64,000 bases of DNA from Methylocella tundrae (GTDB taxonomy: Bacteria; Pseudomonadota; Alphaproteobacteria; Rhizobiales; Beijerinckiaceae), in contig NZ_CP139087.1 in NCBI RefSeq assembly GCF_038024855.1, forward strand, positions 124,001 to 188,000. The letters run 5' to 3'. Under the pieces are notes generated by a model. That model saw only the letters and a list, made by a program, of their open reading frames with translations, made no database searches and was not told where the DNA came from. This document shows, piece after piece, positions 17,321 to 25,970 of the stretch (positions within the stretch are counted from its first letter, which is position 1; the number at the start of each line of letters is the position of its first letter). The position numbers and the translations under genes were made by a program.

Positions 17321-18675
17321 GCGGCGGGCGTCCGTCCGCTGGATGGAGCCTGCGCCGACGCATCGGATTATGGCTCGCCGTCGCGGTCACGGCCTTGTGG
17401 CTCGCCGCAGCGACGGTGGCCGGCCTGGTGCTGCGCCACGAGATCGATGAAGTGTTCGACAGCGCGCTGCAGGAAGTCGCGCAGCGGGTGCTCCCCCTCG
17501 CCTATTCCGAGTTGCTCTCGCGCGAGGATGGCGGTGCGACCCAGCACATGGCGCCGATCGGTCCGCACAGGGAATACATCGCCTATGTGGTCCGCGACAA
17601 AGGGGGGCACGAACTGCTCCAGTCCAGCGGCGCCGACCTCATGAGCATTCCAGGCGGCCTCGCGCCCGGCTACCATTCCACCGACCGGCTGCGCACCTAT
17701 ACCGAGGCCGCGGTCCGGGGGACCATCTTCGTCACGACCGCCGAGGACCTGCGTCACCGCGAGGCGGCGGTCCGGCGCGCCGTGGCCGCCCTGATCTGGC
17801 CCCTCGTCGCCCTCGTGCCGATCGCCCTGCTTGGCGTGTGGCTCACGATCCGGCTGTCCATGAAGCCCGTGATCGCCTTCCGCAGCGCGATCGAAGCGCG
17901 TGGCCGCGGCAATCTCGCGCCCGTCGCGGCAGCTGGGCTGCCGGACGAGATCGCGCCCGTCGCGGCGTCGGTCAACGCCTTGATGGAGCGCTTGCGCGGC
18001 GCCCTCGAAGCCGAGCGCAGCTTCACGGCCAACAGCGCCCATGAACTTAGAACGCCGATCGCCGCCGCGCTGGCGCAGACCCAGCGCCTCATCGCCGAAT
18101 TGCCTGAGAGCCCGGCCAGCGACCGCGCCCGCTCCATCGCGACCGCGCTGCGGCGCCTCTCGCGCCTCTCCGAGAAGCTCCTGCAGCTCGCTAAGGCCGA
18201 GGGCGGCGGCCTTCTCGCCGAGACGCCGGCGCCGCTCGGGCTAGTGCTGCGCCACGTCATCGAGGAAATCGACCGCCAGACCGACCGTGGCGACGCGCTG
18301 GCCGTTTCGATCACGCCGGACGGCGGCCCCCTTTCGGATCTCGATCCGGACGCCTTCGCGATTCTCGCCCGCAACCTCATCGAGAATGCGCTGAAGCATG
18401 GCGCCCCCGATGCGCCCGTCTCGGTGCGGCTCGCAGAGGGGCTGTTCGAGGTTTCAAATCACGGCGCCGTCGTGCCGGCGGAACAGCTGGAGCGGCTCGT
18501 CCGGCCGTTCGAGCGCGGCCCGACGCGGTCGGAGGGGTCCGGCCTTGGCCTTGCGATCGCCGCCGCCATCTGCCGCGGTGCGGGCCTCGCGTTCGACCTC
18601 GCCTCGCCGATCCCCGGCGAAGCCGATGGCCTGCGCGCCACAGTGCGCTTCGCCACGCCAGCGCCGCAAGCCTGA
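17317..18675 (+). CDS. Sensor histidine kinase (QseC/TctE-like)
   Basis: 452 residues from a GTG that overlaps the regulator stop (GTGA). It has an N-terminal membrane helix (about 15-40), a periplasmic sensor of roughly 115 residues, a second helix (about 158-180) and a HAMP-like linker. The H-box SAHELRTPIAAAL follows (His about 242), then the N-box NLIENALKHG (about 352) and the G-box GSGLGLAIAA (about 406). The family autophosphorylates on His and passes phosphate to the partner regulator. The signal is unknown; metal or redox cues are plausible from the neighbouring genes. Confidence 0.92.
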   Translation: MSGGRPSAGWSLRRRIGLWLAVAVTALWLAAATVAGLVLRHEIDEVFDSALQEVAQRVLPLAYSELLSREDGGATQHMAPIGPHREYIAYVVRDKGGHELLQSSGADLMSIPGGLAPGYHSTDRLRTYTEAAVRGTIFVTTAEDLRHREAAVRRAVAALIWPLVALVPIALLGVWLTIRLSMKPVIAFRSAIEARGRGNLAPVAAAGLPDEIAPVAASVNALMERLRGALEAERSFTANSAHELRTPIAAALAQTQRLIAELPESPASDRARSIATALRRLSRLSEKLLQLAKAEGGGLLAETPAPLGLVLRHVIEEIDRQTDRGDALAVSITPDGGPLSDLDPDAFAILARNLIENALKHGAPDAPVSVRLAEGLFEVSNHGAVVPAEQLERLVRPFERGPTRSEGSGLGLAIAAAICRGAGLAFDLASPIPGEADGLRATVRFATPAPQA

Positions 18676-18765
18676 CGGGAAGCTGAACGCAATTCAGCTT
18701 TTCCTTCAGGCGGCCGTCAGGCGCGATGGCGACAATGCTCCGGTCAATGCAACCGGAGACATCCT

Positions 18766-19110
18766 ATGAAGAAACCCATTTTGATCGGAGCGGCGCTCCT
18801 CGTTTCCACAGTCGCCATTGGCGTCGCGCTGGCGGCGACCGACCGCGATTTTCCGGAAGGCCATCGCCAGGAAGCGCGTCACGGCGTCGAGGCTGTCGAC
18901 GCAGAGCGGGCTCCGCTCCGCCTCGCCGAAGAGACGCAGGGGCGGGAATATTCCGCGCGAAGCCGCCCTGAAGAGGATGACGGCGACGATGACGATGAAG
19001 GCGGCGGCCGCGGCGCGATCCCGCAGGCCGGCCCCACCGATCCCAATGCGCCGGTTCCCGACAATGGCCTCTTCAATGGCCATGCCCGCCCAAAGGTCGA
19101 GGTCCAGTGA
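18766..19110 (+). CDS. Small acidic exported protein
   Basis: 114 residues. A Sec signal peptide (KKPILIGAALLVSTVAIGVA, then LA) is followed by a low-complexity mature part with a strongly acidic run (RPEEDDGDDDDEGGG, about residues 67-81) and a Pro/Asn-rich tail. The acidic run could bind divalent metals, but this is a guess. It lies between the two-component genes and the DUF2271 gene, with 90 bases on its 5' side. I do not recognise the family. Confidence 0.6.
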   Translation: MKKPILIGAALLVSTVAIGVALAATDRDFPEGHRQEARHGVEAVDAERAPLRLAEETQGREYSARSRPEEDDGDDDDEGGGRGAIPQAGPTDPNAPVPDNGLFNGHARPKVEVQ

Positions 19111-19153
19111 TCGACCGCCGCGCCCTCCCCAATCTCCTTCGAGGAACAGACCG

Positions 19154-19624
19154 ATGAAATTCGTCCTGCCCGCCATCGCCGCATCCGCCGCCTTGATGGC
19201 TCCGGGCTTCGCCGAGGCCCGCCAGATCACCATCGAGACGACGCTCAAGAACTATGGCGGCAACGGCGCCTATGTCGTCCTCTATGTTACCGACGCCGCC
19301 GGCAAATACAGGGGGACCCTCTGGATGGCCGGCGGCAAGGCGAAATATTACCGGCATCTTTCCGATTGGCAGCGCGCCTCGGGCGGCGCGGTGGCCGAGA
19401 TCGACGGCGTCACCGGCGCGAGCATCGGCTCGGGCAAGACGCTTAAGATGAGCTTCGACCTCGCCGACGCCATGATCGACGCAGGGTACAAGCTCCACGT
19501 CGACACCGCGGTCGAGGACGGGAGGGACAATCCCTCCGAGGCCGTCCTGCCGCTCGACGCCTCAACCTCCGGCAAGCCTGTCCCGGGCAAGGGCTATGTG
19601 AAGTCCTTCTCGGTCTCCTTCTGA
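19154..19624 (+). CDS. DUF2271 periplasmic protein with flavinylation-like motif
   Basis: 156 residues from the ATG at 19154 with GAGGAA upstream. The signal peptide is about residues 1-22 (MKFVLPAIAASAALMAPGFA, then EA). The mature domain is DUF2271 (ITIETTLKNYGGNGAYVVLY ... KAKYYRHLSDW). Residues 84-90 read DGVTGAS, matching the D-x-x-[ST]-G-A-[ST] consensus recognised by ApbE, with Ser90 as the expected FMN-linked residue. With an ApbE gene two positions downstream this fits a covalently flavinylated electron carrier. DUF2271 in such clusters is known; FMN attachment here is inferred. Confidence 0.82.
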   Translation: MKFVLPAIAASAALMAPGFAEARQITIETTLKNYGGNGAYVVLYVTDAAGKYRGTLWMAGGKAKYYRHLSDWQRASGGAVAEIDGVTGASIGSGKTLKMSFDLADAMIDAGYKLHVDTAVEDGRDNPSEAVLPLDASTSGKPVPGKGYVKSFSVSF

Positions 19625-19644
19625 ACCGATCGGAAAGTCCCGTC

Positions 19645-21831
19645 ATGCTTCGCCGTTTTCACTCGCTAACGGGCGTCGCGCTTGCGCTCGGCCTCGCCGT
19701 GATCGCCCTCACCGGGGCGGCGCTCTCCGTGCAGCCGGCGCTCGACCGTCTGGCGACGCCCGCAATCGTGCGCGGCGCCAGCGTCGCCGCTCTGGCCGAG
19801 GCGGTCGCCGCCCGTCACCAAAGCATCGACTCGATCCGCAAACGGCCAGACGGATCGATCACCGTCGCCTTCGCCGACGGCGACATAGCCGGCGTCGAAA
19901 GGGTCGATCCGGCTACCGGGATGGGGCTCGGCGACTACCGGGCGTCGGAAGTCTCCCGCTTCATCACCAACTTGCACCGCTCGTTTCTGGCGGGCGACGC
20001 GGGCCGCGCGGCCGCTGGGATCGGCGCGCTCGCCATGCTCGCGCTGACGGCATCGGGCATGGTCATGCTCGTCCGTCGTCTCGGCGGACCGCGCGCGCTG
20101 TTTCGCCCGATCCCGGGCGCGCCCGCGCAGCGCTGGCACGGCGCGCTGGGCCGTCTCGCCGCCGCCGGCCTGTTGCTGTCGTCTTTGACCGGACTTTGGA
20201 TGTCGGCGAGCACTTTTGGCTTCATCCCCGAGAGCGAGGCCGCGATCCCGGACGTCGTGGCGAGCGCCGGGCCGCCGGCGCCCGTCGGGACTCTCGCGGC
20301 GCTAAAGGTCGCCGACGTCGCCGACTTGCGCGAACTGACCTTCCCGGCGCCCGGGGACAGCACGGACGTCTACCGGCTGCGCAGTTCGGCGGGAGAGGCG
20401 CGGATCGACGCGGCGACAGGCGCTGCCGTCGCTTTCGCGCCTGCGACGACGCTCGACCGCCTCCAGGATCTGGTCCGCATGCTCCACACGGGGCGAGGCG
20501 CCTGGGCGCTCGGCCTGTGGCTCGGCCTCTCGGCGGCGACGGTCCCGGTTTTCGCAGCGACGGGTTTCCTGTCGTGGCGGCGCCGGCGCGCCGCGCGCCC
20601 GCGCATCGCGAGGAATGTTTCGGCCCGCTCCGCCGATACGATCATCCTCGTCGGCAGCGAAGGCAATTCGACCTGGGGTTTCGCCGCAACGCTGCACGCG
20701 GCTCTGACCGCCGCCGGTCACCATATCCACACAGGGGACATGAACGATCTGGCGCCGGTCCACGCGAGCGCCGGGCGCCTGCTGATTCTTGCGGCGACCT
20801 GCGGCGACGGCGCGGCGCCCGCCTCGGCGAAGAACTTCCTCGTGCGCCTCGCCGCGCTGAACGATCCGGTTCCGGTGGCGCTGCTCGGCTTCGGCGACCG
20901 CAATTTCGGGCGCTTCTGCGGCTTTGCGGATGACGTATCGGCGGCGATCGCGGCGAAGGGCTGGCCGCAGATCCTGCCGATGAAGCGGATCGATCGCTGC
21001 TCGGCGCAGGAATTCGCGCAATGGGGCCATGGCCTCGGCGCCGCGCTCGGTCATGATCTCGCGCTGGAGCATGTCTGCGAGCCGCCGAAGACTTTCGCGC
21101 TCGAACTCGTCGAGCGCGAGGATTATGGCGTCGCCGTCGGCGCGCCGGTTGCGATTCTGCGCTTTCGGGCGCCCGGAACTGGCGCGAACGCCGGCCGCCT
21201 GCCGTCGTTCGAGCCGGGCGATCTCGTCGGCGTCCTGCCGCCGGGCGGTCCGATGCCGCGGTTCTATTCGCTGGCGTCGGCGGCGCGCGATGGCGTGCTC
21301 GAAATCTGCGTGCGGCTGCGCGAGGGCGGGCTCTGCTCGACCTTCCTCCATGCTCTCGCGCCCGGCGACCTCATTCAGGCGTTCGTCCGCGAAAACCCGG
21401 CCTTCCGGCCAAACAGGGGCAGCGCGCCGCTTATTCTGATCGGCGCGGGTGCCGGCATCGGCCCGCTGGCTGGCTTCGTGCGCGCCAATCAAGCCGGTCG
21501 GCCGGTTCACCTCTACTGGGGCGGCCGTAGCGCGGCGTCGGATTTTCTCTACGAGCGCGAACTTGCCCAGCACCTTGCCGAAAAGCGCCTGACCTCCCTC
21601 AGGACCGCCTTCTCGCGCGGCCCGGACGGCGGGGCCTATGTGCAGGACCGCATCGCCGCGGACGCGCCCCGCTTGCGCGAACTGATCCGGCAAGGCGCGC
21701 AGATTCTGGTGTGCGGGGGGCGCGACATGGCGCAGGCCGTAACCCACGCGCTCGACCCGGTCGTCCGGCCGCTTGGCCTCGACCTCGCCATCCTCAAATC
21801 CTCGGGACGCTATGTCGAAGATGTCTATTGA
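19645..21831 (+). CDS. PepSY transmembrane flavoreductase (flavodoxin + FAD/NAD(P)H domains)
   Basis: 728 residues. The N-terminal part (to about 320) is a four-helix PepSY membrane module with His in the helices (RRFHSLTGVALALGLA, NLHRSFLAG, RWHGALGRL, MLHTGRGAWAL), likely haem ligands. Residues about 330-470 are flavodoxin-like (ILVGSEGNSTWGFAATLH). Residues about 490-728 are a ferredoxin-NADP reductase-like FAD and nucleotide domain (RFYSLASAARDGVLEICVR, then LIGAGAGIGPLAGFV, VCGGRDMAQAV). It would pass electrons from cytosolic NAD(P)H across the membrane, plausibly to the flavinylated DUF2271 protein. It overlaps the apbE start. Confidence 0.88.
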   Translation: MLRRFHSLTGVALALGLAVIALTGAALSVQPALDRLATPAIVRGASVAALAEAVAARHQSIDSIRKRPDGSITVAFADGDIAGVERVDPATGMGLGDYRASEVSRFITNLHRSFLAGDAGRAAAGIGALAMLALTASGMVMLVRRLGGPRALFRPIPGAPAQRWHGALGRLAAAGLLLSSLTGLWMSASTFGFIPESEAAIPDVVASAGPPAPVGTLAALKVADVADLRELTFPAPGDSTDVYRLRSSAGEARIDAATGAAVAFAPATTLDRLQDLVRMLHTGRGAWALGLWLGLSAATVPVFAATGFLSWRRRRAARPRIARNVSARSADTIILVGSEGNSTWGFAATLHAALTAAGHHIHTGDMNDLAPVHASAGRLLILAATCGDGAAPASAKNFLVRLAALNDPVPVALLGFGDRNFGRFCGFADDVSAAIAAKGWPQILPMKRIDRCSAQEFAQWGHGLGAALGHDLALEHVCEPPKTFALELVEREDYGVAVGAPVAILRFRAPGTGANAGRLPSFEPGDLVGVLPPGGPMPRFYSLASAARDGVLEICVRLREGGLCSTFLHALAPGDLIQAFVRENPAFRPNRGSAPLILIGAGAGIGPLAGFVRANQAGRPVHLYWGGRSAASDFLYERELAQHLAEKRLTSLRTAFSRGPDGGAYVQDRIAADAPRLRELIRQGAQILVCGGRDMAQAVTHALDPVVRPLGLDLAILKSSGRYVEDVY

Positions 21832-22768
21832 AACGCTCTCCAATCCTGCGGCGCTTCGTCGTCACGCATTGAACGGTCCGACCATGGGGTCGCGGTGGTC
21901 CGCTGTCTTCTGGGCCGCCGACGACTTCGATGCGGCTGCGCTCGGCCGCAGCCTTCAGGGCGCCGTCGATCGCGTCGAACAGCAGATGTCGACATGGAGG
22001 CCGGATTCCGATCTCGAGCGCCTCAACGCCGCGCCGATCGGCGCCTGGGTCGAGATCCCGCACGAACTCTCAGTCGTGCTCGCCGCCGCGCTTGAGATCG
22101 GCCGTCTTTCGGGCGGGGCCTTCGACATCGGCGTCGGCGACCTTGTCCGCGCCTGGGGCTTTGGAGGCGGATCGCGCGCGCCAATCGCCGGGCTGATCGC
22201 AAGCCTCGCAGGGCGGGCGTCGTTCGAACCGCCGAAGACGCTGAAGCTCGACCTCGCTTCCCGCCGCGCGCGGCGCCTCGCGCCGCTGCGGCTTGATCTC
22301 TCAGGGATCGCCAAGGGCTTCGGCGTAGATGAACTTGCGCGAAAGGCGCAACAGTCCGGCCTCGATTCCTGTTTGGTCGGCATCGACGGCGAGATGCGCG
22401 CCATGGGCCTGAAGCCCGACGGACGCCCTTGGGCGGTCGCCCACGAAAAGCCCGATCCCGGCGAACGCGCCATCCTCGGCGTGCTCGAACTCTCCGGCGC
22501 CGCCGTCGCCACATCGGGCGTCTACCGCCACACGGTCGAGGTGGACGGGCGGAGCCTGTCGCACACGATGGACCCGCGCCGCGGCGCGCCGCTTGAGAAC
22601 GACCTCGCCGCCGTCACCGTCCTCGCCGAGACGTGCATGGCGGCCGACGCATGGGCTACGGCCCTGATGGTCGCAGGCGCCGATCACGGTCTGGAGCTCG
22701 CCTCTCGTCTCGGCCTCGCAGCCCTGCTGGTGCGCGCCGACGGTCGTGTCCTGTCGACCATGCCATGA
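21812..22768 (+). CDS. apbE: FAD:protein FMN transferase
   Basis: 318 residues (alternative start at 21821). Family motifs are present: GPTMGSRW at the N-terminus, MSTWRPDSDLERLN, LRLDLSGIAKGFGVDELA, and SHTMDPRRGAP near the C-terminus. ApbE moves FMN from FAD onto a Ser/Thr of the target motif, here presumably the DUF2271 protein. No signal peptide or lipobox is visible, which is unusual because most ApbE proteins act outside the cytosol. The start lies inside the end of the flavoreductase gene. Confidence 0.9.
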   Translation: MSKMSIETLSNPAALRRHALNGPTMGSRWSAVFWAADDFDAAALGRSLQGAVDRVEQQMSTWRPDSDLERLNAAPIGAWVEIPHELSVVLAAALEIGRLSGGAFDIGVGDLVRAWGFGGGSRAPIAGLIASLAGRASFEPPKTLKLDLASRRARRLAPLRLDLSGIAKGFGVDELARKAQQSGLDSCLVGIDGEMRAMGLKPDGRPWAVAHEKPDPGERAILGVLELSGAAVATSGVYRHTVEVDGRSLSHTMDPRRGAPLENDLAAVTVLAETCMAADAWATALMVAGADHGLELASRLGLAALLVRADGRVLSTMP

Positions 22769-23162
22769 AGGACTCGAAGTATCATCAATAGGCACGGCGG
22801 CGACCCTCATCGAGCGCATCATGGGCTATTTCTCGTTCTTTGAAAGCCACTGAGCAGGACGCGCTGGCGGCTTGTAGTGAGCGCCATGAACGGGGCCGCC
22901 GGCGCTAGGCGCATGCTGGGGCAAGACGACGGGCAAGATCGGCTTCCGCGGCGGCAGGGTGGAATGGCGCGTCCCCGGCTTCGTGGCTTCGACGGCAAGG
23001 AGCAGGCCCTTCCCAGTTGTGGAACCGCGCAAAGCGAAGACTGACTCGGCAAATGGGCAATGAACCAGATGCTAATCAACGTCTCGACGCGCAAGTTCCA
23101 ACGGTCGATGCGCTCGCCGGCGCCGCAAAGCGGCGCAGCTGCCCAATCGAAGCAGGCCTTTT
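22769..23162. other. Stretch with no supported gene
   Basis: Nearly 400 bases between apbE and the copC fossil. A minus-strand frame (about 22826-23045; LRGSTTGKGLLLAVEATKPG, then TRHSTLPPRKPILP) has protein-like composition but no initiator with a ribosome-binding site, and I cannot place it. It may be another gene fragment. Confidence 0.35.
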
Positions 23163-23340
23163 TCAGGGTATAATTGTAAAGCGGTAATCGCCTGAACTGG
23201 GGTTATTGCGGGACATCACCCGCGCACGAAATAAACGCCGGGCTTTAAAACCCGGCCTAGCCGAACGTGGAGCACGTTCGATCTCGTTGGATCCAGCGTC
23301 GCCTTGCCGGTTGGCTCCATCTGGCCGCCGGAGGTGGCGA
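23163..23340 (-). pseudogene. CopC-like copper-binding protein, C-terminal fragment with frameshift
   Basis: The minus-strand frame just outside the IS21 end reads ...GGQMEPTGKATLDPTRSNVL, then HVRLGRVLKPGVYFVR. After a one-base shift it continues VMSRNNPSSGDYRFTIIP and stops (23163-23165). This is the pattern of the CopC beta-barrel C-terminus (x-L-x-P-G-x-Y-x-V-x-W-x-V-x-S ... G-x-F/Y-x-F-x-V). The N-terminal half was lost at the mobile-element junction (23341). Confidence 0.55.
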
Positions 23341-23385
23341 TGTTGATTTCCGCTTCGAATTGACCCGGGATTTTCATCGAGAATT

Positions 23386-25042
23386 GGCTCTGACGCATTT
23401 TTGCTGAAGGCGATCAGCTACCCCGCGCCGATCAGTCGCGCCTGAAGCAGATCGATTTTGGCGCGCCCGTACATCTGGCGTTTGATGAGTTTCAGACGAG
23501 TGATCTGCCCCTCCGTCTGTCCATTGGACCAGGGCGAGATGATCGCATTTCGGACGGCGGCCAGATCTTTCTCGACACCATTGGCGAAAGATCCGACAAG
23601 GGTTCCCTTCCCAGCTTCGAGCCACGCGTCCAGCTTGGCGGCCGCCTTTGATCGGATCATGGATTGGAACTCCATGATGGCCTCGCGAGCAACAACCAGA
23701 TCCTGGACATTTCCTTCAATGGCCGCCACCAGAATGGCTTCAGACTTTGTCAGGTCGTCACGTGCCGACGTCATTAGACGGGCGATGATCCGAGCTGACG
23801 GCGTTCGCGCCAGCGCGTTTTGACCTGCCTTTTCCGCAAGGCGTCTGCGTTGCGCCCATTGTGACACCACGCCGCTTCGCCCGGAAAAGCCCGCCACACG
23901 CATTTCGCGCCAAAGCGCCAGCGCATTGCGCTCCCCTTTCTCCCAGCGCTCATTCAGCCAGGGCGACCAGCTATCCAGCGAACTGGGCTTTGTCCGGAAG
24001 ACATCCGTCCGCTGGCCGCGCAGGACGTCGCGAACAAGCTTGCGGCTGTGTCCCGTCTCCCTCACGATTTGCCTGATTGGGGCGCCTTGCTTCGACATTT
24101 TCAGAATGGCCTCATTTGTCTCTTGCCGACGCAGATATCCCTGGTACTGGAGGCGCTCAGCACAGGTGAGAAGCTTGGGATCTATGACGCTGCTGCCGAT
24201 GGCCTTTCTGATCTGCCGCATGGATTTGCCAACCGCATCGAGAAAGGCTCGGCTCGAGTTTTCCAGGAGATGCCAACGATCCGCGACTTGTTCAGCGTGC
24301 GGCAGGGCTTTGGCGATGGCCTCGCCGTAACCGCCGCCCCGGTCCCGGGCGACCGTAAGTATTGAAGGCCGCTCAGCCAGCCACGCCCGAGAGGTGTCCA
24401 GCGCCCGATCTGGCAACAAGATCACGGGGCGACGGCGCTCAAGATCGCAGACGATCGTTCCATAGGTCTGTCCTCGACGAAACGCGAAGTCGTCAATGCC
24501 GATGACCGTAAGCTCGGCGCCACCGGTCTGGGTGCTGCGGCGACGCACGACACGCAGAAGCGTGTCGTTGCTGACGGGCATCATCAAGCGAAGGGCGAAA
24601 GCCGCCGCAGGTCTGCCACCCAAGGCCAGACCGAGATGATGGACGATAGTCTCAAGCCTTCCGGTGCGCCGGCCGTATGGGGAAAGGACGCCAGTCTCAA
24701 ATCGTTCGCAAAAGATGCGCCGACCGCACAAAACCGCGTCGCACCAGAACCGTCGCGCAATAACCATCAGTTCGACTTGGCGGCCGCCAAGGGGAAGGTC
24801 GGCGGGGCGGCGCAAATACCGACTCTGAATCCGGCGGCTTCTTCGACCGCAATCTGGACAATGACCAAACGGCCGAAGGGACCGCAACCGGATCTGGAGC
24901 CGGGCGCCTTCCACCGTGACACCATCAACTGCAAAGCCATCTGGCGCCAGGCTGGCGCGTTGAAATTGCTGACCCATTCACAGCTCCTCCGACGAATCAG
25001 CAAGAGCGTCCCGGCGAACCGCAGCAAATATGAGTCAGAGCC
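23386..25042 (-). mobile_element. ISL3-family insertion sequence, copy 1
   Basis: 1657 bp, the same length as copy 2 at 32744-34400 and in opposite orientation. The ends are GGCTCTGACGCATTTTTGC and, inverted at the other side, GGCTCTGACTCATATTTGC. One transposase gene fills the element. Copy 1 has no 8-bp target duplication (left flank CGAGAATT, right flank AGTTCTCA), unlike copy 2. Confidence 0.85.
23418..24977 (-). CDS. tnp: ISL3-family transposase, copy 1
   Basis: 519 residues. An N-terminal zinc-finger-like CPDCGRRSRRIQSRYLRRPA is followed by the DDE core: TVIGIDDFAFRRGQTYGT (first Asp), RPSILTVARDRGGGYGEAI (second Asp) and the C-terminal AVRNAIISPWSNGQTEGQITRLK with the catalytic Glu. 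The long insertion between the second Asp and the Glu holds a helix-turn-helix (QIVRETGHSRKLVRDVLRG). The protein differs from copy 2 at one residue only (Gly versus Asp in TQT[G/D]GAEL). A GGAGGAGCT lies just before the ATG. Confidence 0.93.
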   Translation of the reverse strand: MGQQFQRASLAPDGFAVDGVTVEGARLQIRLRSLRPFGHCPDCGRRSRRIQSRYLRRPADLPLGGRQVELMVIARRFWCDAVLCGRRIFCERFETGVLSPYGRRTGRLETIVHHLGLALGGRPAAAFALRLMMPVSNDTLLRVVRRRSTQTGGAELTVIGIDDFAFRRGQTYGTIVCDLERRRPVILLPDRALDTSRAWLAERPSILTVARDRGGGYGEAIAKALPHAEQVADRWHLLENSSRAFLDAVGKSMRQIRKAIGSSVIDPKLLTCAERLQYQGYLRRQETNEAILKMSKQGAPIRQIVRETGHSRKLVRDVLRGQRTDVFRTKPSSLDSWSPWLNERWEKGERNALALWREMRVAGFSGRSGVVSQWAQRRRLAEKAGQNALARTPSARIIARLMTSARDDLTKSEAILVAAIEGNVQDLVVAREAIMEFQSMIRSKAAAKLDAWLEAGKGTLVGSFANGVEKDLAAVRNAIISPWSNGQTEGQITRLKLIKRQMYGRAKIDLLQARLIGAG

Positions 25043-25097
25043 AGTTCTCAGTGAAAATTTCTGGCCTTCCTGGGTCACATCTCAGCGGAAATCAACA

Positions 25098-25355
25098 GCC
25101 GATCGTCAGGCCGGTGAAAAAGGGCAGCGCGAGTTTTCCAGAAGATATTAACGCAACGCCCGCGAGAACTTGAATCAGATAGACTATCGAGGGGCGCCGA
25201 TTTTGGCGAATGGCCCTCCTGTCGAATACCGCCTTTCGAATGAATGCAAGAAGCTCTTGGGGTATTATTGGCGGCACCGGCTTTGCGGCGATTCGCCGGG
25301 GCCTAGCTTTTTCTTGAAGGGATCGCCGTGGACCCGCCTGTCGGGGTTTGTTCAC
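25098..25355 (-). pseudogene. Membrane-protein gene truncated by the IS21/ISL3 unit
   Basis: A minus-strand frame ends ...VYLIQVLAGVALISSGKLAL, then PFFTGLTIG, right at the IS21 terminus. This matches the start of the intact 146-residue membrane protein at 31796-32236 (LLFTLAVFALPFFVGLTIG). The rest of the protein is missing on the other side of the insertion. The N-terminal part (Arg-rich) may not be coding. Confidence 0.5.
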
Positions 25356-25375
25356 GCCGCGACTGGAGGCAATAC

Positions 25376-25970
25376 GTGGCCCAAGCGTTTACGGATTTTG
25401 ACACTGGCCTGCTGCTGACCCTGGACGCCCTCCTGAAGGACCGGAATGTTACGCACGCCGCAGCGCGGCTCAACATAACTCAGTCGGCTCTTTCAGCCAG
25501 GCTGACGCGCCTTCGTCAGCTCCTCAACGATCCGTTGTTCATTCCTGCCGCATCGGGGCGCGGAATGATACCGACACCTCATGCCAGCGCGCTTCAACCC
25601 GAATTGGCGAAGCTCATCGATCGATTAAGCAATTTCATCAAGACGGCACATGTGTTCGATCCGCAAAACAGCGAGCGCGTGTTCAGAATCGCGGCGACCG
25701 ACAATCCAGCCGCGATCCTCGCGCCCGATTTGATCCCGATGATCAAAGCGCAAGCCCCTCAGATAAAGATTGCCTTCACGTTGCCGGACAAGGCAAGGAT
25801 TGCGACGCACCTCGAACAGGGGGATATTGATCTTTTTGTCGGTACGATGGAGGACGGCTCGAATGAACTGATCGCCACAACCCTGTTCGAAGACGAGTTT
25901 GTGACGGCCCAGCGGATCGGCCACCCGCGCGGTAAACAGCCAATAACCCTCGACGAGTTCTGCTCCCTAG
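25376..25970 (+). pseudogene. LysR-type regulator, 5' part (split by IS5-like element; 3' part at 27262-27594)
   Basis: From a GTG at 25376 with GGAGG seven bases upstream, the frame encodes a LysR helix-turn-helix (LTLDALLKDRNVTHAAARLN, then ITQSALSARLTRLRQ) and the first half of the periplasmic-binding-like effector domain. It stops inside the IS at ...EFCSLAGC. Removing the IS and one CTAG copy restores the frame (EFCSL-DHLLISTSG...) for a full protein of about 308 residues. The N-terminal half resembles NodD/NahR-type regulators of aromatic metabolism. The intact ancestor may have regulated the hydrolase genes next to it. Confidence 0.85.

Larger units (their letters stand above)
23341..25097. 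mobile_element. IS21-type termini enclosing an ISL3 element (hybrid unit)
   Basis: The unit starts TGTTGATTTCCGCT and ends with its exact inverse AGCGGAAATCAACA, a 14-bp perfect terminal repeat with TG...CA ends as in IS21 elements. Inside each end are diverged GAGAA(T/C)T-GACCC-type repeats. Bases 23341-23385 match the IS21 end at 32699-32743 base for base. No istA or istB is present; the interior is an ISL3 element (23386-25042). There is no direct target duplication outside, and the two flanks are different truncated genes (copC and a membrane protein), so rearrangement followed insertion. Confidence 0.6.

Noticed and set aside
20302..21843. 513-residue antisense ORF
   Set aside because: It is the shadow of the PepSY flavoreductase gene; composition is Arg/Glu/Gln-rich from GC-rich codons and no family motif appears.
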